64,000 nucleotides of DNA, taken from the NCBI RefSeq assembly GCF_036365825.1, contig NZ_CP142675.1, positions 2,240,501-2,304,500 of the forward strand. Reading direction: 5' to 3'. The notes under the pieces were generated by a model. That model ran no database searches. It had not been told where the DNA came from and was given only the letters and a program-made list of their open reading frames with translations. Position 1 is the first letter of the stretch, and each line of letters begins with the position of its first letter. Positions 43,119 through 53,104 of the stretch are shown piece by piece. Origin of the DNA: Qipengyuania sp. HL-TH1. GTDB lineage: Bacteria > Pseudomonadota > Alphaproteobacteria > Sphingomonadales > Sphingomonadaceae. The translations under genes were made by a program, and so were the position numbers.

Positions 43119-43622
43119 ATGAGCGACGATACGCCCGACAGCCTGATCCCTTATGATTCCATCGTGCAGGAAGCCCTGCGCGCCGTGGTCGGGCGCGTGC
43201 TGGGTGAAATCGAGCAGGGCGGCAGCGAACTGCCCGGCGCGCATCATTTCTACATTACCTTCAAGACCCACGCCCCCGGCGTCTCGATCCCGGCCGCCCT
43301 GCGCGAGCGATTCCCCGACGAGATGACCATCGTGCTGCAGAACAAGTTCTGGAATTTGAACGTGCGCGAAGACGGCTTCGCCGTCGGCCTGTCGTTCAAC
43401 CAGGTCCCCGCCGAACTCGACATTCCCTATGCCGCGATCACGCAATTCGTCGATCCGGCGGTGGATTTCGGACTGCAGTTCCAGGCGACCGTCGCCGACA
43501 TGGCCCCTGCGCCAACCGAACATCCCGATAACGACGGGACGGAACAGGCGGTAGGCGAAGCCGTTGAAGGGGCAGATGACGGCTCCAATGTCGTCACGGT
43601 CGATTTCGGCCGTAAGAAGTAA
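43119..43622 (+). CDS. sspB: ClpXP adaptor protein SspB
   Basis: A 167-aa protein of the alphaproteobacterial SspB type. The substrate-binding domain is recognised by HHFYITFKTHAPGV, EMTIVLQNKFWNL and FAVGLSFNQVPAELDIPY. An acidic flexible linker leads to the ClpX-binding tail VVTVDFGRKK. Delivers ssrA-tagged proteins to ClpXP. Divergent from hisB. Confidence 0.95.
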   Translation: MSDDTPDSLIPYDSIVQEALRAVVGRVLGEIEQGGSELPGAHHFYITFKTHAPGVSIPAALRERFPDEMTIVLQNKFWNLNVREDGFAVGLSFNQVPAELDIPYAAITQFVDPAVDFGLQFQATVADMAPAPTEHPDNDGTEQAVGEAVEGADDGSNVVTVDFGRKK

Positions 43623-43655
43623 GCGCCGGGTCTTCCCGGTAGAGCGGGACATGAC

Positions 43656-44105
43656 ATGGCGAAACTCGGATTGACCGACGAAGACAAACCCAACCATCTG
43701 ACCGATGTGGTCGGCGATGGGCTCGAACGCGTGACCGACCGGTCGCCGTCGCATGACGATCCGGTGCCGGGCCCGAGCACCAATCCGGCGACCAATCTGA
43801 TCATCCACGACATCCTGCTGCGCAGCGCGGGCCGGCTGTCGCGCATGGCAGTCGAAAAGGCAGTGCTGGGCCGGCAATATGGCAAGCAGTTTGCCAAGGA
43901 TGCAGTCGAAAGCCGCAGCCTCGTGCACACGCTGGCGGCTTACGGCGTGACCAAGGTCGCGACCAAATCGGTGCCCGGCGCATTGGTGGTGACCACCGGA
44001 CTCGCGCTGAAGGTTCTGTTCGATCGCAGCCAGTCGAAGCGCCAGGCGCGCCGCAAAGGTGACCGCATGCTGCACAAACAGGCGTCCTCCGACAGCAAGA
44101 TCTGA
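43656..44105 (+). CDS. conserved hypothetical protein
   Basis: A 149-aa protein. The N-terminal third is polar. A middle helical region (DILLRSAGRLSRMAVEKAVLGRQYGKQFAKDAVESRSL) precedes one moderately hydrophobic segment (VPGALVVTTGLALKVLF) and a strongly basic tail (QSKRQARRKGDR). It lies 33 bases after sspB, probably in the same transcript. No named family recognised. Confidence 0.7.
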   Translation: MAKLGLTDEDKPNHLTDVVGDGLERVTDRSPSHDDPVPGPSTNPATNLIIHDILLRSAGRLSRMAVEKAVLGRQYGKQFAKDAVESRSLVHTLAAYGVTKVATKSVPGALVVTTGLALKVLFDRSQSKRQARRKGDRMLHKQASSDSKI

Positions 44106-44160
44106 CAGGATACTGCGCGCAGGGGTTGATTTGGCGGCGTCCGATGCGGCAACAGCGCGC

Positions 44161-44808
44161 ATGGCCGAATCCACCCTCCAATCCGCTACGCTTGCCCGCC
44201 GGGGGCTGATGTTCATCCTTTCCTCGCCCAGCGGGGCGGGGAAGACCACCATTTCGCGCATGCTGCTCGGCAGCGACGACGAGATCAAGCTCTCGGTCAG
44301 CGTCACCACGCGCCCGCCGCGCGCGGGCGAAGTGGATGGGGTGCATTACTATTTCGTCGACGATGCCGAATTCGATCGCATGGTCGAGGAAGACGATTTC
44401 TACGAATGGGCGCATGTCTTCGGTCATCGCTATGGCACGCCCAAGGGCCGCATTCGCAATGCGTTGAAGGAAGGGCAGGACTTCCTGTTCGACATCGACT
44501 GGCAGGGCACGCAGCAGCTGTTCCAGAAGGACCAGCAGGACGTCGTCCGCGTGTTCATCCTGCCGCCGAGCATCGCCGAACTCGAACGCCGTTTGCGCAG
44601 CCGCAATACCGATCCCGAAGAGGTGATTGCCGCACGCATGGAGCGCGCCCGCGCCGAGATCAGCCACTGGGACGCCTATGATTACGTAGTGATCAACGAG
44701 GATGTCGACAGCTGCTTCGACAAGGTCAGCGAAATCCTCGACGCCGAACGCATGAAGCGCCAGCGGCAGACGGGGCTCATCCCCTTCGTGCGCGAACTGA
44801 TGGCCTGA
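44161..44808 (+). CDS. gmk: guanylate kinase
   Basis: GMP to GDP phosphorylation. A 215-aa protein from ATG 44161. P-loop SSPSGAGKTT, GMP-binding SVTTRPPRAGEVDGVHYYFV and FDIDWQGTQQL are all present. The longer frame from 44059 overlaps the preceding gene and is rejected. Confidence 0.97.
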   Translation: MAESTLQSATLARRGLMFILSSPSGAGKTTISRMLLGSDDEIKLSVSVTTRPPRAGEVDGVHYYFVDDAEFDRMVEEDDFYEWAHVFGHRYGTPKGRIRNALKEGQDFLFDIDWQGTQQLFQKDQQDVVRVFILPPSIAELERRLRSRNTDPEEVIAARMERARAEISHWDAYDYVVINEDVDSCFDKVSEILDAERMKRQRQTGLIPFVRELMA

Positions 44809-44923
44809 CTCGGGCCCGGGATACCCCGCAGCATATGCGCATGTTCAATCTTTGGGCCCTTTTCACGCCGCCAACCGTTAGGCGGGCAGGGTTTTGGCAA
44901 GAGTTCGAGGCGGCCGGATAGAT

Positions 44924-45901
44924 ATGTCCCCGATGCAGTCCGATCATGCGGCGAAGGTGATGGCGTTCCTCGAACGCCACCGGCTGCCGCCCTCCCCGCA
45001 GAATTATACGCTCGCCTATATCGCGCTGAACGACGCGGGCTCGCCCATGGGCCGCGCGGTCGAGGCGATTATCGCCGAAGGCTACCGCATCAAGCAGGAC
45101 GAGGCGGACGAGATTTTCGATCGCCATGGCGGGATCGCGATATTCGGGTCGCAGGAACGCAATGACGGCGAATTGACCGCGCATCTGCGGCACCAGGCGA
45201 TCAAGCTGGGCGAACTCGCGTCCTCGGCAGCCGATGCCACCGGCGCCTTCGCGCGTGAACTGAGCGAAGAGGCGGGCGCATTTTCGGGCGACAGCAGCAA
45301 TACGCTGTCCATCGTCGCGCGGATGATCGAGCAATCGCTCGACACGCAGACCCGGCTGACCGCGGCGATGGACGAGGTCAAGGCGCTGCGCGAGGAGCTC
45401 GAGGCGGCGCGCCACGATGCCCAGCGCGACGAATTGACCGGCCTAGCCAATCGCCGGGCGATCGACGGCTATCTCGGCGAACTCGCGGCGAAAGGCGAAC
45501 CGCGGATCATCGCGCTGTGCGACATCGATCACTTCAAATCGGTCAACGACCGCTATGGCCACAATGTCGGCGACCGCGTGATCAAGCTGGTTGCGGATAC
45601 GCTGGACGACGCCTGCAGCCCGCATTTCGTCGGCCGGTGGGGCGGCGAGGAATTCATCGTCGTCATTCCGTCCGGCGAAGCGGCCGCGGCGGTCAAGCTG
45701 CTCGATTTCGCCCGCAGCGAATTGGCCGACAAGGAATTCAAGCTACGCGAGACCGACGAGCCGATGGGGCTGATCTCGTTCTCGGGCGGCGTCGCACTGG
45801 CCACCGGCGGGGCCGAGGCCAATGCGGCATCGCTGCGGCAGGCGGACCAGGCGCTTTATCGCGCCAAGGCCGCGGGCCGCAATTGCATCCTGTGCGCCTG
45901 A
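44924..45901 (+). CDS. diguanylate cyclase (GGDEF domain)
   Basis: A 325-aa soluble protein from ATG 44924 (a TTG at 44894 would extend it). An N-terminal helical sensor-like region of about 160 residues and a coiled coil (MDEVKALREELEAARHDA) lead to a GGDEF domain. That domain has DELTGLANRRAID, CDIDHFKSVNDRYGH and the active-site GGEEF. No RxxD product-inhibition site precedes GGEEF. No membrane helix. It should make cyclic di-GMP. Confidence 0.92.
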   Translation: MSPMQSDHAAKVMAFLERHRLPPSPQNYTLAYIALNDAGSPMGRAVEAIIAEGYRIKQDEADEIFDRHGGIAIFGSQERNDGELTAHLRHQAIKLGELASSAADATGAFARELSEEAGAFSGDSSNTLSIVARMIEQSLDTQTRLTAAMDEVKALREELEAARHDAQRDELTGLANRRAIDGYLGELAAKGEPRIIALCDIDHFKSVNDRYGHNVGDRVIKLVADTLDDACSPHFVGRWGGEEFIVVIPSGEAAAAVKLLDFARSELADKEFKLRETDEPMGLISFSGGVALATGGAEANAASLRQADQALYRAKAAGRNCILCA

Positions 45902-45925
45902 CGGGTCGCCCCCGCCGACCCGGCC

Positions 45926-46723
45926 TTAGCTGGGTTCGGCGAAGTGGGTCGGCAGCAGGGCGTTGACGATCCCGCCATCGACGGTGAGCGTTTCGCCGAT
46001 CGTATAATCGCCCGCGCGGCTGGCGAGATAGACCGCGGTGCCGCCCATATCGAACTTGTCGCCCACGCGCTTCGACGGAATGCCCGCCGCGCTCGCGTCT
46101 TCGTGGTCGCGCGCCGCGCGGTTCATGTTCGACGGGAAGGCCCCCGGTGCGAGGCTGGTGACATAGACGTGATCCTTGACCAGCCGCGCAGCCATGCGCC
46201 GCGTCAGATGGATCAGCGCGGCCTTCGATGCCTGGTAGCTGTAGGTTTCCCACGGATTGACGCGCTGGCCATCGATCGAGGTGATGTTGATCACCTTGCC
46301 CGGCTTGTCCGCGCTGGCCGCGGCCGTCAGCAGCTTGTGCAGCTTCTGCGTGAGGAAGAACGGCGTCTTGACGTTGAGGTCCATGACCTTGTCCCAGCCC
46401 GCTTCGGGGAAGTCGAGATAGTCGACGCCCCAGGCAGCCCCGGCGTTGTTGACGAGAATGTCGAGCTTGCTTTCGCGGCCCGACAGTTCCTCGACCAAAG
46501 CCTCGATCCCGTCGATGGTCGACAGATCGCCCTGGATGCCGATCACCCGGTCGCCCAGTTCGGCGCAGGTTTCCTCGATCTCGTTGATCTTGCGCGCGCT
46601 GATATAGACGCGGTCGATGCCCGCGGCGAGGAATCCCTCGACAATCATCTTGCCGATGCCGCGGCTGCCGCCAGTCACCAGCGCAACGCGCCCCTTGAGG
46701 CTGAACAGGTCTTCTAGGTTCAT
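45926..46723 (-). CDS. short-chain dehydrogenase/reductase
   Basis: A 265-aa SDR. Cofactor loop TGGSRGIGK, NNAGAAWG, active-site YSYQASK and Ser in INITSIDG. It resembles RhlG/FabG-like 3-oxoacyl reductases, but the substrate cannot be assigned. Near acyl-CoA dehydrogenase genes on the same strand, which suggests lipid catabolism. Confidence 0.9.
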   Translation of the reverse strand: MNLEDLFSLKGRVALVTGGSRGIGKMIVEGFLAAGIDRVYISARKINEIEETCAELGDRVIGIQGDLSTIDGIEALVEELSGRESKLDILVNNAGAAWGVDYLDFPEAGWDKVMDLNVKTPFFLTQKLHKLLTAAASADKPGKVINITSIDGQRVNPWETYSYQASKAALIHLTRRMAARLVKDHVYVTSLAPGAFPSNMNRAARDHEDASAAGIPSKRVGDKFDMGGTAVYLASRAGDYTIGETLTVDGGIVNALLPTHFAEPS

Positions 46724-46742
46724 TTAATTCTCTCCCACTTCA

Positions 46743-46820
46743 GTCATTGCGAGGAGCCGCAGGCGACGCGGTAATCCATCGTGCCGCTCCCTGGATTGCT
46801 TCGCTCCGCTCGCAATGACC
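46743..46820. repeat. GTCATTGCGAG-type palindromic repeat
   Basis: GTCATTGCGAGGAGC ... GGTAATCCA followed after a short loop by TGGATTGCTTCGCTCCGCTCGCAATGAC. The two outer arms are inverted copies. This is a widely seen class of short alphaproteobacterial palindromic repeat, possibly a non-autonomous element. It lies between the SDR and acyl-CoA dehydrogenase genes. Confidence 0.75.
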
Positions 46821-46842
46821 GGGTTTGGTGCTGGTCCTGGTT

Positions 46843-47982
46843 CTAGTAGCCGCTGAGCTCCGCGACACGGCCGGCATGGTAATACTGGTCGCCGAGGAAT
46901 TCCTGCAGCGCGCGGTCGCGCTTCATATAGAGGCCGATGTCGTATTCGTCGGTCATGCCGATGCCGCCGTGCATCTGCACGCCTTCGCGCACGGCCAGAC
47001 CGGCGACCTTGGCGACCTTGGCCTTGGCGACCGAAGCCATCAGATCGGCCTTCTCGCTGCCGCCATCGACCAGCTGCGCGGCCTTGACGGTGACCGCGCG
47101 GGCGATCTCGACTTCGGAATAGAGATGCGCGGCGCGGTGCTGCAGCGCCTGGAATTCGCCGATTACCTTGCCGAACTGCTTGCGCTGCTTGAGGTAGTCG
47201 ACGGTCATGTCCATCGCGCCGCGGGCCACGCCCACGCCTTCCGCAGCCGAGCCGACCCGGCCCGCGACCAGCATGGCATCGAGCACGGCGCGGCCGCCAT
47301 CGACCTCGCCGATCACCGCATCGCCGTCGAGTTCGACATTGTCGAAGGTGACATGGCTGGCCATCGAACTGTCGACCAACCGGACGCTGTCGTGGCTCAT
47401 CCCGGCGGCATCCTGCGGTACGGCGAACAGCGTCACGCCGTCCTTGTCGCTATCGCTGCCCGAGGTGCGCGCGGCAACGACGATCATCTCGCTGCTGGCG
47501 CCATAGACCACGAAGTCCTTCTTGCCCGACAGCTTGAAGCCATTGCCCGACTTTTCCGCCTTGCAGGCGATGCGTTCGGGACGGTGCTTCGCGCCTTCGT
47601 CGATGGCGACCGAATAGACTTTCTCGCCCGAGATGAGGTGCGGCAGCCAGCGGCCCTTCATATCGTTGCTGCCGTGCTTCAGTGCAGTGGCCGCGAGCAC
47701 GGAGGACGCCATGAAGGGCGAAGGGGTCAGATTGCGACCGATTTCCTCGAGCACGATATTGGCTTCGACCTGGCCCATGCCGAGCCCGCCGTCATCTTCG
47801 TCCACCAGCATGCCGGTGAACCCCATTTCGGCGAATTGCTGCCACAGCGCGTGGCCGAAACCATCCTTGCAGTCGCGGTCGCGCCAATGGCGCAGCTGCT
47901 TCTTGGTCGATCCTTCCTCGGCCATGAACTGGCTTGCGGAATCGGCCAGCATCGCCTGGTCGTCGTCGTAATAAAGAGGCAT
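46843..47982 (-). CDS. acyl-CoA dehydrogenase, smaller-type subunit
   Basis: A 379-aa FAD enzyme of the acyl-CoA dehydrogenase fold: AEMGFTGMLVDEDDGGLGMG, QRKQFGKVIGEFQALQHR and MHGGIGMTDEYDIGLYMKR. The adjacent, slightly diverged dehydrogenase at 47986 overlaps the same transcript with a three-base gap. The pair resembles heterodimeric FadE-type dehydrogenases used on bulky or branched acyl-CoA. The specific substrate is unknown. Confidence 0.9.
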   Translation of the reverse strand: MPLYYDDDQAMLADSASQFMAEEGSTKKQLRHWRDRDCKDGFGHALWQQFAEMGFTGMLVDEDDGGLGMGQVEANIVLEEIGRNLTPSPFMASSVLAATALKHGSNDMKGRWLPHLISGEKVYSVAIDEGAKHRPERIACKAEKSGNGFKLSGKKDFVVYGASSEMIVVAARTSGSDSDKDGVTLFAVPQDAAGMSHDSVRLVDSSMASHVTFDNVELDGDAVIGEVDGGRAVLDAMLVAGRVGSAAEGVGVARGAMDMTVDYLKQRKQFGKVIGEFQALQHRAAHLYSEVEIARAVTVKAAQLVDGGSEKADLMASVAKAKVAKVAGLAVREGVQMHGGIGMTDEYDIGLYMKRDRALQEFLGDQYYHAGRVAELSGY

Positions 47983-47985
47983 CGA

Positions 47986-49170
47986 TCAGGCTCCCGGCAG
48001 GTCGAGAATACGTTTGGAAATGACGTTGAGCATGACTTCAGACGTGCCGCCCTCGATGCTGTTCGCCTTGGTGCGCAGCCAGTTGCGCGATGGCTTGCCG
48101 CCGCCGGTCTCCTCGCTGTCCCATTCGAGCGCGGTCGAACCGCCCGCTGCCATCATCAGTTCGTGGCGGCGCTTGTTCAGCTCGGTCCCGGCGTATTTCA
48201 TCATGTTCGGCTGCGCGGGGTGCGCCTTGCCGACCTTGATCTCGTCGAGGAATTTCTCGCCCATCGCGCCATAGGCCAGCGCATCGACGTCGAACTGCGC
48301 CAGTTCGGCGCGCAGTACCGGGTCGATGTCGCCATTGGCGCGCGCCAGTGCGGCGCCGATGGTCCCGGTGTTGCCGCCATCGGCGCCCGAGATCATCTCA
48401 CGTTCGTGGCCGAGCAGATATTTCGCCACGTCCCAGCCGCGGTTCACCTCGCCGACCTGGGCGGGCACGTCTTCACCATAGCTCTTGGGCACCTTCACAT
48501 CGTCGAAGAAGGTTTCGCAGAACGGGCTGTTGCCGCTGATCAGCAGGATCGGCTTGGTCGCCACGCCTTCGCTCGCCATGTCGTAGAGCATGAAGGTGAT
48601 GCCCTGGTACTTGTTGTCCTTGTCGGTGCGGACGAGGCAGAAGATCCAGTCGGCCTTGTCGGCATAGGAGGTCCACACCTTCTGGCCGTTGACCACCCAG
48701 TGATCGCCCTTGTCTTCGCCATAGGTCTGCAGCGACACGAGGTCCGAGCCCGAACCCGGTTCCGAATAGCCCTGGCACCAGCGGATTTCGCCGCGCGCGA
48801 TTTCATTGAGGAAGCGCTGCTTCTGGCCTTCGGTGCCGAAATGCAGCAGCGCGGGGCCGAGCATCCAGATGCCGAAGCTGGACAATGGCGGACGCGCGCC
48901 GATGCGGGTCATTTCCTCGCGCAGCACCTTGGCTTCGGCAGGTGACAACCCGGCACCGCCATAATCCTTGGGCCAGGCGGGGACGGTATAGCCCTTGTCG
49001 CGGCAGACCTCGAACCAGGCTTTCTGCGCATCGTTCTTGAAGGTTGCGTTGCGGCCACCCCAATAGACATCGTCCTCGTCGCGGACGGGTTCGCGCATTT
49101 CGGGCGGGCAATTCGCTTCGAGCCATGCGCGCGTTTCCGCGCGGAAGGCTTCAAGGGCGCTGTCGGACAT
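47986..49170 (-). CDS. acyl-CoA dehydrogenase, partner subunit
   Basis: A 394-aa acyl-CoA dehydrogenase. N-terminal DKGYTVPAWPKDYGGAGLSP, FAD/substrate motif WCQGYSEPGSGSDL, and C-terminal NSIEGGTSEVMLNVISKRIL. It belongs to the group often paired with a second subunit, here at 46843. First of the two minus-strand genes, and divergent from the SDR at 49349. Confidence 0.92.
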   Translation of the reverse strand: MSDSALEAFRAETRAWLEANCPPEMREPVRDEDDVYWGGRNATFKNDAQKAWFEVCRDKGYTVPAWPKDYGGAGLSPAEAKVLREEMTRIGARPPLSSFGIWMLGPALLHFGTEGQKQRFLNEIARGEIRWCQGYSEPGSGSDLVSLQTYGEDKGDHWVVNGQKVWTSYADKADWIFCLVRTDKDNKYQGITFMLYDMASEGVATKPILLISGNSPFCETFFDDVKVPKSYGEDVPAQVGEVNRGWDVAKYLLGHEREMISGADGGNTGTIGAALARANGDIDPVLRAELAQFDVDALAYGAMGEKFLDEIKVGKAHPAQPNMMKYAGTELNKRRHELMMAAGGSTALEWDSEETGGGKPSRNWLRTKANSIEGGTSEVMLNVISKRILDLPGA

Positions 49171-49348
49171 TGGCCGAATCCTCTCTTTTCAAAACAGCGG
49201 TATGTTGACGCTTACGTTAGGGTGATTCGCCCCGCCTATGCAAGGCCAGTCGCAGCCGCCTGCATTTCCGTAACGTCAGCCGGAATTCGTTGACGCGATG
49301 CGCCGCTGCCCTAAGCTGCACGCGGAGAAATTCGGGGAGAGAGTAGGG

Positions 49349-50212
49349 ATGCGATTCTCGGGAAAGACCGTCGTCGTGACGGGCGCGGCATCGGGTATCG
49401 GCGCGGCGGCAACTGCCTTGTTCGCGGGCGAAGGCGCGGTGGTTTTCGCCAGCGATATCGATGTCGCGGGCGGCCAGCAGCTCGCCGCCGATAGCAAGGG
49501 CGATGTCCGCTTCGTCGAATGCGACGTGTGCGATCCGGCGGCGATCAAGGCGCTGATGGACCGTGCCGCGGAAGAAACCGGCGGGATCGACACGCTGTTC
49601 AACAATGCCGGTGCAGGCGGTGCGCGCGAGGGGATCGACGAGGTCGAGCCCGACGCGTGGGACCGGACGATGGACCTGCTGCTGCGCTCGGTGGCGATGG
49701 GCATCCGCTATGCGGTGCCGCATATGAAACACCGCAAGGGCGCCAGCATCGTCAATGTTTCCAGCGTGGCCGCAGTCGGCCCGGGCTATTCACCGACCAC
49801 TTATGCAGTGGCCAAGGCGGGCGTGCTGCACCTGACCAAATGCGCCGCCACCGACCTGGCCCAGCACGGCATCCGCGTGAATGCGGTCCAGCCCGGCTTC
49901 ATCAACACCAATATCTTCACCTCGAGCCTCGAGATGACCGGCGAGATGAAGACCATGGCCAAGGCGGCGATCGCGCAGATGTCGTCGAATGCGCAGCCAG
50001 TGGCGCGCGGCGGCCAGGCGATCGATATCGCCAATGCGGTGGCCTTCCTCGCCAGCGAGGAAGCCGGTTTCATGACCGGCGCATCGCTGATCGTCGACGG
50101 CGGGATCACGCTTGGCCCCCGGCATAGCTGGGATCCGGAGGAACCCCGGCTGTTCGCGGCGCTGGAAGCCATGGAAGAACAGGCGAAGAAGGCGGCGCAG
50201 CCCGCCGCCTGA
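49349..50212 (+). CDS. short-chain dehydrogenase/reductase
   Basis: A 287-aa SDR from ATG 49349 with GGGGAGAGAGTAGGG upstream. TGAASGIGAAA, NNAGAGG, YAVAKAG and the C-terminal GFMTGASLIVDGG are all family motifs. Its stop overlaps the start of the MFS gene. Likely an alcohol or hydroxyacyl oxidation step; substrate unassigned. Confidence 0.93.
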   Translation: MRFSGKTVVVTGAASGIGAAATALFAGEGAVVFASDIDVAGGQQLAADSKGDVRFVECDVCDPAAIKALMDRAAEETGGIDTLFNNAGAGGAREGIDEVEPDAWDRTMDLLLRSVAMGIRYAVPHMKHRKGASIVNVSSVAAVGPGYSPTTYAVAKAGVLHLTKCAATDLAQHGIRVNAVQPGFINTNIFTSSLEMTGEMKTMAKAAIAQMSSNAQPVARGGQAIDIANAVAFLASEEAGFMTGASLIVDGGITLGPRHSWDPEEPRLFAALEAMEEQAKKAAQPAA

Positions 50213-51687
50213 TGCCCTTCGTTACCGGCCCCCTCCCCCAGCGCCTCAAGCTGGTCCACGGCTTCGGTGCGGTGGCCTTCGGGGTCAAGGACAGCGGTTT
50301 CAGCTTCTTCCTGCTGCCGTTCTACAACCTCGTGCTGGGGGTCGATGCCAGCACGGTCGGCGCCGCGCTGGCGACGGCGCTGCTGATCGACGCGATCGTC
50401 GATCCGCTGATCGGCAATTTGTCCGACCGCACCTATACCCGCTGGGGCAGGCGGCTGCCGTGGCTTTATCTGGCGCCGTGGCCGCTCGCGCTATTGTGGA
50501 CAGTGCTGTGGTCGCCGCCCTTTACCGGAACCCCGGGCTTCTGGGAGATCGTGGCGCTGGCGGTGGGCGTACGGCTGCTGCTGTCGGCTTGCGAAGTCCC
50601 CTCGGTCAGCCTCGTCCCCGAAATCACCGACGACTATGACGATCGTACCACGCTGTTCCGCTATCGCTTCCTCTCGGGTTGGCTCGGCGGGCTGCTGATG
50701 ATGGTGCTGGCGTTCACCGTCTTCCTGCCCACGCCCGCTTCGCAGCTGCAGCCGGAAGGCTATGCCAGCTACGGCATGTTCGGCGCGGCGCTGATGGCAC
50801 TGGCGGTGATCGGCTCGGCAGCGGCGCAGCACCATATCGTGGCGCAGCTCCCCGCGCGCCGCCCCCCGCCCTTCTCGATCCGCGGGGCCTTTGCCGAGAT
50901 TTTCGATGCCTTTCGCGAAAAGGCGTTCGTCATCTTCGCGCTGGGCGGGCTGGCGGCCTATGTGCTGCAGGGCATGACCTTTTCGATCACGCAATATGTG
51001 AATCTCTACGTGTGGCAGTTTTCCGAACTTGCCTTCCAGCTTTACCCGGTCGCCCTGTTCCTTTCGGTGGTGCTGATGTTCGTCATCGTCGGCCCGCTGC
51101 ACCGGCGCTGGGGCAAGCCCAAATCGGCGGCAATCGGCGCGCTGGTCGGGCTGGTCTTCTATTGCGGCCCCTATGCGCTTTACCTCGCCGGGGCCTGGCC
51201 GACGCCGGGCACCACCGCATCGACCGCGCTACTTTATGGCTTCCTGGTCTGCGCCAATACCGCCAGCGTGGTCTCGATCATCTCGGCCACCTCGATGGTC
51301 GCGGAAATCGTCGAGGCCTTCGAGGAACGCACCGGGCAGCGTGCCGAAGGCACGTTCTACGCGGGCAACTGGCTGGTTCAGAAATGCGCGACCGGCGGCG
51401 GCATCCTGCTGACCAGCCTGATCGTGCAGTCGATCGACCTGGCGCCCGGCACGCCGCAGGCCGAGGTTGCACCCGAAACCGTGACCCGGCTCGTATGGCT
51501 GTTCATGCTGGTGGCCACTGCGCTGGCGCTGGTGGCGGCGTTCTGGCTGTCGCGCTTCCCGATTTCACGCGAGCAGCACGAAGCGCGGGTGGCGGCGCGC
51601 CGGTCGCGCGATCCCGACGCGGCGGAGCGTGACCCGCTGGACGAGGCAGCCCGCGCCGACCCCGATGGACATACGATAACCCCCTGA
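50212..51687 (+). CDS. MFS transporter, GPH/MelB-like
   Basis: A 491-aa twelve-helix carrier. The GPH signature is visible in [43 protein letters not shown] and [13 protein letters not shown]. It lies with SDR and acyl-CoA genes and not with sugar genes, so a carboxylate or steroid-like substrate is possible. That is inference. Confidence 0.9.
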   Translation: MPFVTGPLPQRLKLVHGFGAVAFGVKDSGFSFFLLPFYNLVLGVDASTVGAALATALLIDAIVDPLIGNLSDRTYTRWGRRLPWLYLAPWPLALLWTVLWSPPFTGTPGFWEIVALAVGVRLLLSACEVPSVSLVPEITDDYDDRTTLFRYRFLSGWLGGLLMMVLAFTVFLPTPASQLQPEGYASYGMFGAALMALAVIGSAAAQHHIVAQLPARRPPPFSIRGAFAEIFDAFREKAFVIFALGGLAAYVLQGMTFSITQYVNLYVWQFSELAFQLYPVALFLSVVLMFVIVGPLHRRWGKPKSAAIGALVGLVFYCGPYALYLAGAWPTPGTTASTALLYGFLVCANTASVVSIISATSMVAEIVEAFEERTGQRAEGTFYAGNWLVQKCATGGGILLTSLIVQSIDLAPGTPQAEVAPETVTRLVWLFMLVATALALVAAFWLSRFPISREQHEARVAARRSRDPDAAERDPLDEAARADPDGHTITP

Positions 51688-51769
51688 CCGCCGAGCCGGG
51701 ACTTGGCTTGGCCACAACCTTCTGCCAGTTTCATGGCGCAACCGATTTGAGAGAGAAGAGGATCAGACG

Positions 51770-53104
51770 ATGGATTTCCAACCGACAGAACGGCAAGCAT
51801 ACTGGCGCGACCGGGTGAAGAACTTCATCGAAGATCACGTCCGCCCCGCCGTGCCGACCTACAAGCAGCAGGACGCCGAAGGCGATCGCTGGAAGGTCAT
51901 TCCCGTGGTCGAGGAACTGAAAGCCAAGGCCAAGAAGGAAGGTATCTGGAACCTCTTCATGCCGCCCCGCAATGAGGGCCACCACCATGTCGAGGAAAGC
52001 TTCGAATTCGAAGGCCCCGGCCTGACCAATCTCGAATATGCGCTGTGCGCGGAGGAAATGGGCCGCATCGGTTTTGCGTCGGAAGTGTTCAACTGCTCTG
52101 CGCCCGATACCGGGAACATGGAAGTGTTCCACCGCTACGGCACACGCGAACAGAAGGACAAATGGCTTACCCCGATCATGAATGGCGAGATCCGTTCCGC
52201 TTTCCTCATGACCGAGCCCTTCACCGCGTCTTCGGATGCGACCAACATCGAAACCCGGATTGAGCGGGACGGCGACGAATACGTCATCAATGGCCGCAAG
52301 TGGTGGTCTTCGGGCCTGGGCGATCCGCGCTGCAAGGTCGCCATCGTAATGGGCAAGACCGATTTCTCGGCCGGCCGCCATGCCGCACAGTCGATGCTGC
52401 TGATGCCCACCGATGCCGAGGGCGTCACCGTGCTGCGTCACCTGCCCGTGTTCGGCTATGACGATGCGCCGCACGGCCATATGGAAGTCGAGCTCAAGGA
52501 CGTGCGCGTCCCCGCCAGCAACATGCTGCTGGGCGAAGGTCGCGGCTTCGAGATCGCGCAGGGCCGCCTCGGGCCGGGCCGTATCCACCACTGCATGCGC
52601 ACCATCGGCGTGGCCGAGGAAGCGCTGCACAAGATGTGCAAGCGCCTCCAGGAGCGTGAAGCCTTCGGCAAGCCGATCTACAAGCACTCGGTCTGGGAAG
52701 AGCGCGTGGCGCAGGCGCGCATCGATATCGACATGACCCGCCTGCTGTGCCTCAAGGCCGCCGACATGATGGATACGGTCGGCAACAAGGCCGCCAAGCA
52801 GGAAATCGCCATGATCAAGGTGCAGGCGCCGAACATGGCGCTGCGGATCATCGACAATGCGATCCAGGCGCATGGCGGCGGCGGCGTGAGTGACGATTAC
52901 GGTCTCGCCAATGCCTATGCGCACCAGCGTACGCTGCGACTGGCCGATGGCCCCGACGAAGTCCACGCTCGCTCGATCGCACGGATGGAGTTTGCCAAGC
53001 ACCTGCCCGAGGAAGGTCCCAGCGCCAATGCGCTGCGTGACGGCAAAATCCCCAATGCGGGCAATGCCAATTTCAGCTCGGGCGACATGGGAGCGACGCG
53101 CTGA
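51770..53104 (+). CDS. acyl-CoA dehydrogenase, ACAD11-like
   Basis: A 444-aa dehydrogenase. Motifs include [61 protein letters not shown] and [34 protein letters not shown]. These match the group related to the dehydrogenase domain of ACAD11. Together with the acyl-CoA kinase-like gene at 54189, it fits a route that isomerises 4-hydroxyacyl-CoA through a phosphorylated intermediate, as in LvaA-type levulinate catabolism. It is coupled to the ADH gene by a one-base overlap. Confidence 0.92.
   Translation: MDFQPTERQAYWRDRVKNFIEDHVRPAVPTYKQQDAEGDRWKVIPVVEELKAKAKKEGIWNLFMPPRNEGHHHVEESFEFEGPGLTNLEYALCAEEMGRIGFASEVFNCSAPDTGNMEVFHRYGTREQKDKWLTPIMNGEIRSAFLMTEPFTASSDATNIETRIERDGDEYVINGRKWWSSGLGDPRCKVAIVMGKTDFSAGRHAAQSMLLMPTDAEGVTVLRHLPVFGYDDAPHGHMEVELKDVRVPASNMLLGEGRGFEIAQGRLGPGRIHHCMRTIGVAEEALHKMCKRLQEREAFGKPIYKHSVWEERVAQARIDIDMTRLLCLKAADMMDTVGNKAAKQEIAMIKVQAPNMALRIIDNAIQAHGGGGVSDDYGLANAYAHQRTLRLADGPDEVHARSIARMEFAKHLPEEGPSANALRDGKIPNAGNANFSSGDMGATR

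Noticed and set aside
46825..48945. 706-codon open frame on the plus strand
   Set aside because: It lies opposite two clear acyl-CoA dehydrogenase genes and has the composition of a GC-rich antisense shadow (His/Ala/Gly-rich, no domain).
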